Shown here: positions 30,421-39,236 of the stretch, one piece after another
How positions within the stretch are numbered: the stretch's first letter is position 1
How the letters are laid out: every line of letters starts with the position of its first letter
Assembly (NCBI GenBank): GCA_933228895.1
Contig: OW121848.1
Location: forward strand, 93,949,470-94,013,469
Length of the DNA: 64,000 nucleotides
Source of the DNA: Platycnemis pennipes
Taxonomy: Eukaryota > Arthropoda > Insecta > Odonata > Platycnemididae
Reading direction: 5' to 3'
Notes under the pieces: model-generated
What the model was told of the DNA's origin: nothing
Databases searched by the model: none
Seen by the model: only the letters and a program-made list of their open reading frames with translations
Translations under genes and position numbers: made by a program

Positions 30421-30778
30421 GCTTTTATGTGCGGGATGGACTTGAACTCTTTGATGGGCCTCACAATTTACGGAGGGAGGGACGTAGAGCCGCCGGCAGC
30501 CTTCCCAAGGTAACACACTCATTCAGCAGACCAGTTATCTCGGGTGTGCCTCGTAGCCGGTCGGAGTATAAAAGTTGGACGTCCCCGTTTCGGACATCGA
30601 TTTCAGCGAGGAAAGGACGTGCAATATCAATGGTATAGACGTCATATTTTCCCTTTTTAAAATCCACGTGCTTCATTTTTCGATGGAACACATCACATTT
30701 CGCGTTCTTTTAACTACATTATATCACAGTGCCAGAATTCCGGAGGTATTTTATAGCAGACATTATTATTTATTTCAG

Positions 30779-30882
30779 TTTTAGTGGGCATCCAGGCTTT
30801 GAAAAAGTGAAGTTGGACCATGAAGACTGTGGAAGGAAAAGCTACCTTGGTGAGAATTACGCACCTTGGATCCGCGACTTCG
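30779..30882 (+). CDS. Candidate coding exon of an unrecognised gene
   Basis: The acceptor is ttatttatttcag and the donor TTCG|gtgagt. One leading base, 34 codons and one trailing base remain open and read FSGHPGFEKVKLDHEDCGRK, then SYLGENYAPWIRDF. The composition looks like a genuine protein. The trailing phase is compatible with the candidate exon at 33920-34070, the split codon becoming Glu. I do not recognise the family. An upstream exon would have to leave two bases. Confidence 0.45.
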
Positions 30883-31090
30883 GTGAGTGTGGCATGCGCT
30901 TACCTCTGTAAGTTTCCGCACCGTCGCACTTCTTTGAATCATAGTTGTGTAATTAAGTATCGGTATAAAATGAGCGATTAGGTAAATTAGTATGTGACGG
31001 AATAGGTGTTAGATCAGTCTTCCGTGAGGTGGACAATCTGCATGGTAACCCTTCATTCCTGAATGGGTCGTGTGGTAGCCTTCAACTGTC

Positions 31091-31390
31091 TCATCATCAT
31101 CATCTTTGGTCAACAATCCTATTGGTATTTGGTCGATTGGTTTGACACAGCCCTCCACTTGATTCTTCTATCAGCCAACGTCTTCATGTTGCCGGTACTC
31201 CTCTCTTTCACGTCCTTCACGACCTGTTCCATATGTCTCATACGAGGCATTCTTTTGCCGTTCTTTCCGTTCACTTTTCCCTCGACGATTGCCTTCATTA
31301 GGCCATCGTGTCTTAAGAGATGGCCGATTAGGTTGTCCCGTCCTCTTCTTAGAGTTTTCAGCAAACTTCTCTTTTCTCCCACTCTTCTTA
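31091..31390 (-). pseudogene. LINE 3' end (RTE-like), minus strand
   Basis: The minus strand encodes RDNLIGHLLRHDGLMKAIVE, GKVNGKNGKRMPRMRHMEQV and VKDVKE...LADRRIKWRA, the C-terminus of an endonuclease/reverse transcriptase LINE. It ends in a GATGATGATGA run (tcatcatcatcatc on the plus strand at 31091). It is 5'-truncated and stops near 31390. Confidence 0.8.
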
Positions 31391-31914
31391 AGACTACCCG
31401 AGTCAAATTATTTAAGCAACTATTTTTTAATAATCTCTCAGTATTAAAGGAGACTCGAGTATACATGGAAATACCTACCGACCAGATATCATTTGAAGGA
31501 CGATAAAAAGAAAAAATAATGGTATGCAGTAGAAAAGAAGAGGCAAGAAAACACTTCATTAGAACATATATCTGGAGCATGTTCCTTTCTGGGAGTGAGG
31601 CATGTACCATGGATTTCTATACGCAGCGTGTTACTTGCTTGATCGTTACCGAATTTTATCAGAATCACTTTACCTTTCTTTTTTTTTGGTTTCTTGAAAA
31701 AACCCTGATGGAATGTGTTATCTGCCGTTAGCAATAGCTGAAGCTCACTTTTCATATGCTTTCTTCACAATGGAATGAAGAAAATCTCTAGAATGTAGAA
31801 TTTTTTTAACAAAACTGTTCGTCGACGGAATCGAAGGTGATTGGGAGGTAGTGGGTGATTGAATTCATAGCGAACGGGAAGGTTTCAGGCGCGGAAATAT
31901 CGAAATATTATGTT

Positions 31915-32170
31915 TGTAAGGATAGCCCAATCAACACTACGCACGGAATTATTACGCGATTGGATGTAAGAGGAAAAAAATCTCATGCTCGTGAGTTATT
32001 TTTGTGGGCGGACGGAGTTCAACCCAAACTTGGCTCACGTGGTATGGGACATCCACCAGACATGGAATCCAGATCCACAACGCTTGGATCTAGTAACTCA
32101 AAAGTCGCCGGTTCAAATGTCACTTCGGACATAAACGCCGTGTTTGTCTTGGTATACACGGCAAGCTAGT
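31915..32170 (+). repeat. Dispersed repeat (acgcgattggatgtaagagg) with tRNA-like end
   Basis: aattattacgcgattggatg through gtgggcggacggagttcaac recurs, interrupted, at 32325-33125. Near 32090-32130 cgccggttcaaatgtcac resembles a B box, suggesting a SINE. Confidence 0.55.
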
Positions 32171-32324
32171 AGGTGCGATATACGTTGCCCGTTGGAGCGA
32201 CTATATTTTTTTAATCCGTTTCTAATACTGATTCTGATACTCTTCTACTCCTCTTCCACTGCTCCCGAGACATAATATCAGCTTCGAAAACTGGAAATAA
32301 GGTAATACCAGTGTATTTGTTAAA

Positions 32325-33125
32325 CGGATAACGCCATCAACACTTCACAAGGACTTATTACGCGATGGGATTATTATTTTATTACTTTTCTTCCGGTGAT
32401 GGTAGGTCTAAATGGACATTTAATTCTTCCAACCCCCTAAATTTCACACGATGTCCCTCTTCAGCCCCTTATACTTCCTGCCTCCCATCATTCTATCCAA
32501 GCTACCCGCTCTTCTCCTCCCTCTTCCCCGCTTACCCAACGTTCCTCCCTCAATCACCTCCTTCAAAACACCATCCCATTTTATTACCTTTTCCATCCAC
32601 ACCTTCTGCCTTCTCCTAATTTCATCTATCAAATATTTTTCTTCTCCAACCAATTCTAGCACTTCATCGTTCGTCCTCTTTTCGACCCACTTTACTTTCT
32701 CCATGCCCACATCTCAAAAACACGAAGTCTATTTTCATCTTCTTTTCGCAAAGCCCACGTTTCCACCCCATATAGTGTAACGCTTCATATTAAAATTATA
32801 ATTAGTCTTTTCTCCACTTCCCTTCTCAACGCCACGGTCATTAGTTCACGCCTACGAGTAAAAGCTTCTTTTGCCAATACGATTCTCTTCATTTCAATGC
32901 TGCTATACCCTTTTTCTTCCAACGCACTACCTAGATAGCTGAATCGCTCCACCTGCTTTAGCCTCTCACCTCCTACTTTTATAGTTATACCCACCTTTTT
33001 ATACTTTTTTGTTCTTGAAAATCGCATTACTTTCCATTTCATCTGGTTTACGCGACTGGATATAAGTGGAAAATAATCTCGAATTCGTGAGATGTTTTTG
33101 TGGGCGGACGGAGTTCAACCCAAGC
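32325..33125 (+). repeat. Second copy of that repeat, split by a LINE
   Basis: The left half ends in ttacgcgatggga (32358-32370) and the right half restarts with ttacgcgactgga (33048-33060), then continues tataagtggaaaataatctc ... gtgggcggacggagttcaac. The uninterrupted copy at 31940-32030 is the template. Confidence 0.65.
32371..33047 (-). pseudogene. LINE C-terminal fragment inserted in a repeat
   Basis: The minus strand encodes MKWKVMRFSRTKKYK, GGERLKQVERFSYLGSALEE and KRIVLAKEAFTRRRELM, the thumb side of a LINE reverse transcriptase. Next come MEKVKWVEKRTNDEVLELVG and LGKRGRGRRRAGSLDRM. The frames are broken. It is flanked by a 13-bp near-identical duplication (11 of 13). Confidence 0.75.
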
Positions 33126-33919
33126 TGCTGCAGGTCTTGCCTATGAGAAGTTGTTGTGGTTATAATCCCGCCTATGTATGGTATTTTTGATTATCTTATT
33201 TTTGCACTCGTAAGTAGAGCATCTTTTGTTTTTCGTGCTGTGATGTTCAGTTGAATAAAAGCACATGTTCAGTTCTTTGTGTGAAACGGAATCGGGATGT
33301 CATTCTTTCACGCATGCTTTCCCCAATAACCTGAACGCTGGCACCTGCCATAACAGAAGTAATGCTGCTTCTACAGTCGAACGAGCGTCAGGTGAGCCGT
33401 ATTCTCCGTGAAACAGCTTACGGATCGAAGGGCATTTTCTAGTACGGTGGCGTCAGTCGCTGTTACATTTTTGTCGCTCAGACTTCTCATTGTCGTAGAA
33501 TCAGTCTTAGCGAGAGTAGTTTGGTCAAGAAACCACCTTTTATCTGCGAGAGGAATTAAATTTGTCGGTATTGAAGGTCATAGTGGATTCCATTGTCAGG
33601 GGGATATTTTATTGAATTTGGGAGAAGAATTGGAGAAATGGAAGAGGAAAGGCTTTCGGCGAACGATTTCAAGAGTAGGGATCATATTGTCACGAGGCGA
33701 AGAAGGGAAGGAAAGGTCGAGTTGGCATGTTGTGAGACGTAAAATCGAAAAACTGGCAGGGAGGAACGAGAGCGTGAAATTCTTCGAAGTAAAGATGAAG
33801 TTCTATGGGGAATGACGGTATTGTCGAGGAATTTTCATTGTCCATGGGCCTACAAAAAGCCATTGCTCTGTTTTCTTTTCTCTCCTCCGCTTAATTTCTG
33901 GTCACCATTGCTTTTGCAG

Positions 33920-34070
33920 AGTGTAAGGAACCAACTCGAGATGAATTCGTGACTTTGGGACGCGTATCCTGGATGGTAGACCACACGTTATTACCAGCCG
34001 GCACCAGAACAGCTTTTTCGATCGTCGACCTCTTCAACTTTTTGTCGGACCTTACTAATTCCGAGTTGAG
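33920..34070 (+). CDS. Candidate coding exon of the same unrecognised gene
   Basis: The acceptor is attgcttttgcag and the donor GAG|gtaatg. Two leading bases, 49 codons and two trailing bases stay open and encode CKEPTRDEFVTLGRVSWMVD, HTLLPAGTRTAFSIVDLFNF and LSDLTNSEL. The minus strand is also open here but lacks splice signals. The 3.0-kb gap to 30882 would be an intron filled with LINE and SINE fragments. The function is unknown. Confidence 0.45.
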
Positions 34071-34174
34071 GTAATGCATCTTTTTTAAGTTAATCACACC
34101 TTTCATGCGTGTTGTCGAAGGCCCGAAACTGATTATCAGACTCATAATTTCTTACATATGAAGTTTTATAGCTC

Positions 34175-34447
34175 ATCACAAACGAATGTTTCGCTATTTA
34201 TGCTCCACATTTTCTTCTATTAAATTTTAGTATCCATTGTGCGATAATACAACATTGAATTTTACTACTTTTGAAGGTAGTTTATTCCAATATTCATATT
34301 ATTTTTTTTATTTAGTTTATTCCAATAATCACAAACGAATGTTTCGCCATTTATGCTCCACATTTTCTCCTATTAAATTTTAGTATCCATTGTGCGATAA
34401 TACAACATTGAATTTTACTACTTTTGAAGGTAGTTTATTCCAATATT
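34175..34447 (+). repeat. Tandem duplication, offset 153 bp
   Basis: atcacaaacgaatgtttcgc through gaaggtagtttattccaata occurs at 34175 and again at 34328 with only a few differences, joined by a short AT-rich linker. Confidence 0.9.
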
Positions 34448-35549
34448 CTTTTATTATTATACTAAACAGTTAAGTTCGCGTTATATCAATATTTTTTTAA
34501 GTTAATATTTGACCATCAACCCCTGAACTCGACTCGATCGATAAATAATTCATATCGACCACTATAAAGGGTGAACATTTTTGGTGCGAGAAAAAAATGC
34601 CAAAGACAGAAGGATAAAATTTTTTCTCGAGGAAAAATGAAGGATAGCTATTATTCCATTCTTTTAACATCATTTTTGAATAACCATTCAAAATAAAGTG
34701 AGTCTCTTCCCGTAATGTTTAGTTTCTTATATTTTTTTACACGCCTCCAGGAAATATTTGACTTTCTGAACCTATCAATTGTATCTCAGCCTTCCATCAG
34801 AGAAATGAGATCAAGTGCAATTTCATTCTATCTGATTTTATTCAGGAAAGATAATGTCGCTGAGGTAGGTGAATTGTTTAGGTGATCTTGTCCGAGCCCT
34901 TGTCATTGAAAACACATTTTCATAGTTAATTATTACAGGTGACTTATTTGTTACTAAAATAATTTGTCTTATCATTCGATAACTTGGGTGAGCTCGGTTT
35001 CCTTCCTGGTGATTCCCTCTGATAAATTCCCCATTAATTCTGTTTCCTTCGCTGCTAAAAATTTCCTGCTGGTTTCCATTACCTTTATTTTCCTTCTTCA
35101 CTTGTTGAAACTCCCTCACGTTTCTGCCTTCCATTACTCATTTTGGCTGTATTTTACTGCCCGATATCTTCTTGTTTGCAAAATTCACACAATTAGTGGG
35201 CGTTCATAAAGGCATAGGATTGGTATGTATGTTTCACATTGCAATCAGTACATTATCATTGCTTATTTTGGCACCAATTCAGCTGAGTCAGTTTGCTTGC
35301 ATTGAAGTGGCACAGCAGTGGCACAAGGACATGTATATGCTACTCATTCATCCAGAGGGTAAAATTGTACCTTTGTATTACATGCAGAATCAGCCTCTTC
35401 CCCCACCAATATATTTTAGTTTTGTGCTCCAAAAATTAAATTAATTGAATAGTTAATTGTGAAAGCAGGGGATATTATATACGTCTGTACAGTTACCAAG
35501 TAGGTACCACTTACTGAGGAATTATAGCTGAGCTGTTATGCCTACAATC

Positions 35550-35640
35550 CTTTCCTCTCCTGATGAGAGTTCATATTAACGGCAGGTGACCGAGGGGGAT
35601 TGCATCATGGTGATTGCATGCCCACGCAGCACGCGAGCGT
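35550..35640 (+). repeat. Dispersed repeat shared with 37445-37520
   Basis: tgatgagagttcatattaac, then gcatcatggtgattgcatg match tgatgagtgtttatattaac and gcatcatggtgactgcatag near 37460. In the second copy a tRNA-like SINE follows; here it is replaced by other sequence. Confidence 0.6.
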
Positions 35641-35985
35641 TCTGAGAACGTTCGCTGGCCGTCCTTTACTTTTAGTTGCTTGTACGTTGCAATAGAACGT
35701 TCGGAGGACGTTGCGATTCGAACTTTGGTGCTCGGTATATATCAGCACCATTTATCGCATTTATATCTCGTTGAAATTTGTTGAGAGTATCATGGGTATT
35801 TTGTTGGGAACGTCCCTTTTTCAGCGAGAAACCGAGGAGTGAACACAGAATTTCCGGAATTTGAATCTTTTTAACTCTTGAGTGCTTACACTAAGCACGT
35901 GGAAGGAACTACTTTGAAGTAATCCATCCAGTCAATTTCAGGATCTTATTGCAGAGAATACAACTTGTATGTAATGTATGCAGGT
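35640..35985 (+). promoter_or_regulatory. Promoter-like segment with possible 5' exon
   Basis: Palindrome cgttctgagaacg (contains TTCNNNGAA) near 35639, a TATA-like ctcggtatatatcagcacc near 35734, then a non-repetitive stretch ending at a good donor tatgcag|gtgagt (35981). No ATG in a convincing context was found. It could be a transposon promoter rather than a host one. Confidence 0.25.
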
Positions 35986-36085
35986 GAGTTTAAATTCGCA
36001 TTTACCGTATTTTACTGATTGAGCTATTTTAAAAATAATGCTGCTGCTATCGGTGCCTAATTCTGAAGGTACTGAAGTGTTGACT

Positions 36086-36345
36086 GTTGTTAGATGATGA
36101 GAGCGGTGATATATCGAATGGTTTTAGATTCATCTAAACATGAAACTGGCTCGCTTGTTTGTAGATTTGCAATGTACAGAAATGGCGGCTAGGACGACTT
36201 CGGTGTGGTGTAATTGTCACGTAAGCCTATCCTAAGCCTCACGTAAGCCTAATATCTGTTAGATGATAAATACTGTGTTAGTTTGAATGATTTTAGATTT
36301 TTATTGTAAAAAAAAAGAAACTGGCTCGTTTGCTGTATACAGATG
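36086..36345 (+). repeat. Imperfect direct duplication, about 165-bp offset
   Basis: gttagatgatgagagcggtg ... gaaactggctcgcttgtttg near 36092-36165 is echoed by gttagatgataaatactgtg ... gaaactggctcgtttgctg near 36258-36335. The cacgtaagcctatcctaagc segment between them also has an internal repeat. Confidence 0.6.
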
Positions 36346-36382
36346 CTGAAACCAGACTGAGCTATCACATTGACGAATAAGG

Positions 36383-37123
36383 CTGGGTCATTCCAAGTGA
36401 ATTCGACCAGGTAACCGATTCCCTTAGTGCCCTTAGGGTAACCGATTTTGACCAAACTTGGCGAAACGTCATCACATGATAGAAAAAAGGAAATCCTCTA
36501 GCCGTTTTGCAAAACATACAACCATTTACGAGAAATTGCAACGTTGCAAAATTCGAATTCTACAAATTGACAACACATTTTACGGTATATCTCCGAGACT
36601 ATTAAAACTACAGACTAACAAAAAGGCTTATTTTAAAGGCATTGAATTGTAAAATATAATATGGGATTATATTATAAAAAATAAACAATTAAATAATGTT
36701 TATAACAATTTTAAATTTTAAAATTGATTTTTGACGATGTACCTAACCCTCAATTTTACTGATTGTTTTATATATTGTAGATACAATCCTTCTCTATAAA
36801 ATTAAAAAGTTTGCTAGCGGTAATATTTAATTTAAGAAAGAAAAATATTTTTGAGTGTAGGCGTAACGCCTGCCACTGACCGCGGCGTCAGGCTAACGGT
36901 CGACCGACGGTACTCTGCTTTCTTCACTTCTCAGCGCACTCTCTCTTTCACCTTCTTCTCACCAATTACAACCGTATGCATACTCTTAAATCCCCTTTTC
37001 CCGTGCCGTTCACCATTTGCTTCCCGTATCAAGTGATGACATTTTGCCAAGTTTGGTCAAAATCGGTTACTCTAAGGGTAATTTTTGCCGATTTTCTGGT
37101 CGAATTGAGGCGGAATGACCCAG
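36383..37123. mobile_element. 741-bp MITE-like element with TIRs of about 100 bp
   Basis: It starts ctgggtcattcc and ends ggaatgacccag. The inverted similarity runs inward about 100 bp (gaattcgacca; gaccaaacttgg; gtcatcac), with a few gaps. The centre has no transposase. There is no convincing target-site duplication, apart from a possible gct/agc at the ends. Confidence 0.7.
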
Positions 37124-37450
37124 CTGCTGTGGGAAAATGGAAATGTCAGCGGAATGCTCATTATTTTACAAAAGAAAATGTGGTTCTTATCCCTAATCTT
37201 GACCAGTTAATAGAGTCACTAAATGTACCAAATAATGAGCATGATGAAGTGGCTGAACATGGTTTGCAGATTCATAACGGCAATCTTGATATTCAACCTT
37301 CAGTTGATTTCCCCCTTGAGCGCACAAATTCAATAGATTGTGGCTTTCCAAGCCGTGATAGAAGTATGAGTTTTACAAATACTTCTTACTGGCAACCTCT
37401 TCATAACGCTCTGTTCTCTGAGAGTAGTGATTCAGAAAGCCTTCCATCCT
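37124..37450 (+). CDS. Open reading block next to the MITE, unidentified
   Basis: About 108 codons read GKWKCQRNAHYFTKENVVLI, PNLDQLIESLNVPNNEHDEV, LERTNSIDCGFPSRDRSM and SYWQPLHNALFSESSDSESL before entering a repeat at about 37445. The frame is continuous with the last part of the MITE. Protein-like composition suggests a real exon or an old transposon gene. The possible acceptor cccag lies in the MITE terminus itself. No family recognised. Confidence 0.35.
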
Positions 37451-37745
37451 TTCCTTTACTGATGAGTGTTTATATTAACGACGGGAGATCGAGGCGGATC
37501 GCATCATGGTGACTGCATAGTAGCCCAGAGGGTAAAGACTTGGGATACTGACTTGAGGTCCTATGTTCGACTCTGGGAGATGCCTTTGGACATGTCCAAG
37601 TCCTGGCTCCCAAACATTGTGATTTCCTGGATGCTAGATCATTCTTGGTAACCACGGATAGCTCAGGGAAAGAACTGGCCTCCTTACCTTGTTGTGTGAT
37701 TTTCACACAACATTGGACTGGGGGGCCTTTATAACTCGGCGGCAG
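37445..37745 (+). repeat. tRNA-like SINE
   Basis: gtagcccagagggtaaagac resembles an A box and cctatgttcgactctggg a B box, about 40 bases apart. The front half (tgtttatattaacgacggga) is shared with 35560. Confidence 0.55.
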
Positions 37746-37870
37746 AGCTCCAGCGGCAGAAATCAGCCAATGAGAATACGTCTTTGGAAATCATGACGTC
37801 AGGCCATTGAGCGACGCTGATAAGCTCTTAGCTGGCTGGCGACTGCCGCAAAATTTCACTCTGACTGAAT
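37720..37870 (+). promoter_or_regulatory. Promoter-like cluster: TATA-like, CCAAT and CRE
   Basis: gcctttataactcgg, then cagccaatgagaatacg and a perfect CRE palindrome tgacgtca near 37796 lie within about 80 bp. There is no linked ORF, so function is inference only. Confidence 0.25.
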
Positions 37871-38429
37871 TCTTCCATGAAGAAGACGGAGACCCGGGTA
37901 ATTTGAAGGACCCAGCATTGATAGATGTGTTCTGTTGGGTATTTTCATGAGTGCTTATGAGATGTATTACGGAGATTAGTGTTGTTTTGAAGTGTTAAAA
38001 TTATTATCGAAGAAGGGAATTCTTTGATCTCCCAGGAATAATACTTAAGTGAAAATTTAAATATTGCCTTGAGCGTACACACGTGGAGTGGTTTCTAATT
38101 GTCGTTTAATGTTTCATTGGAGTAAGTAGTCGATCTTCAAGTTTTATAACTAATCAACAGAAAATTATCAAAATAATGCTGAAGGTCCTGGTTTTTTAAA
38201 TAATAAATAAACTAAACTGTTCCTAATGAAAATAAACTTAACTGGTCCCAACTAAAATAAACTACTGCTGACCATAATAAACTACGCGCAAAGAAAAAAG
38301 GAGACAAAAATCAAAGCATAGTCAACAAGTCAAGATAAACAGTGATCAGAGGCACAAGGCGACAACTTTCAGTTTCTTGCAACGCCTTCCGCCCGTCTTT
38401 TTTCATGCCGCGGCGCAGGGCTATAAAGG

Positions 38430-38550
38430 TTCCATCGCGTTCCGTCCGCGGCGAAATCCATCGTCATCACCGCCGCCGCCAAGCTATAAAGCCGGCCTTA
38501 GTAGTCGCTGGTGAGGTGTACCGTTACTAACCAGACCGTGAAATGGAGGT
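38430..38550 (+). promoter_or_regulatory. Twin TATAAAG boxes before a possible short first exon
   Basis: gctataaaggttcc near 38420 and gctataaagccggcc near 38484 lie in CpG-rich sequence. About 60 bp after the second is gaccgtgaaATGGAG followed by a donor-like gtaatg at 38551. Short first exons of this kind occur in arthropod genes, but the rest of the gene was not found. Confidence 0.3.
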
Positions 38551-39236
38551 AATGCTCGTACCTTAATTTCGTTGGTATCTGAGATGATGAGGCTATGACC
38601 ATCTATTCAGCAAACTTGATGTGAAGATCTTTAAACACCGTTAAATTTTTTCACTCTTCTTTCATTTTTACTTTTAAATATGTTATTAATTTTTTTTCAA
38701 CTTGCAACATGTATTTTATTGTTTGTGAACTGGTTTACATTTAATGATCAAGCTTCAATTATAATGCTATGCACTTTCATCAAAATTATCTTCAAAAAAT
38801 CAACATCCAAAGCTAATTTCTTGATATCTGAAACGAAATCCTTTCTCCTCTCCTGTTGCAACGGGGTCACGTTTATCATCAGTTCTGAAGGACATGTAAA
38901 ATGGTCCAGGTGCGGTTGCTGGAAACGAAATAGTAAATGTATAATTAGGTGAATGTATTATATTTCGAAAGGAATGACTTTAACTATTCTCATCAGTATC
39001 TTTCATACTATTGCCAATCAACTAAAAGGCTATTATGATTCATCCTTTATGACAAATTTATCTTGTAACAAGGGTTTTATTCTGAGATATCTAGAAGATT
39101 CTATTGCTGCTGAAAACTTACAAGTGATCCAATGAGACGAGCATTATTACTTTTTGTTTTTTGAGGAGTCATACATTTAGCCAAAATTTATCGGAATACT
39201 TAACCATTTATTTTAGTACATGCTTCCACTTACTAC
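38551..39236. other. AT-rich spacer before the satellite
   Basis: Short open frames only (38680-38952 and 38953-39135 on the plus strand), with no family resemblance and no splice support. Confidence 0.5.

Noticed and set aside
32365..32780. Plus-strand coding frames
   Set aside because: They are shadows of the LINE coding sequence on the minus strand.
33891..34145. Minus-strand gene at the candidate exon
   Set aside because: The opposite strand has matching acceptor and donor sites and a more protein-like translation; the minus frame has none.
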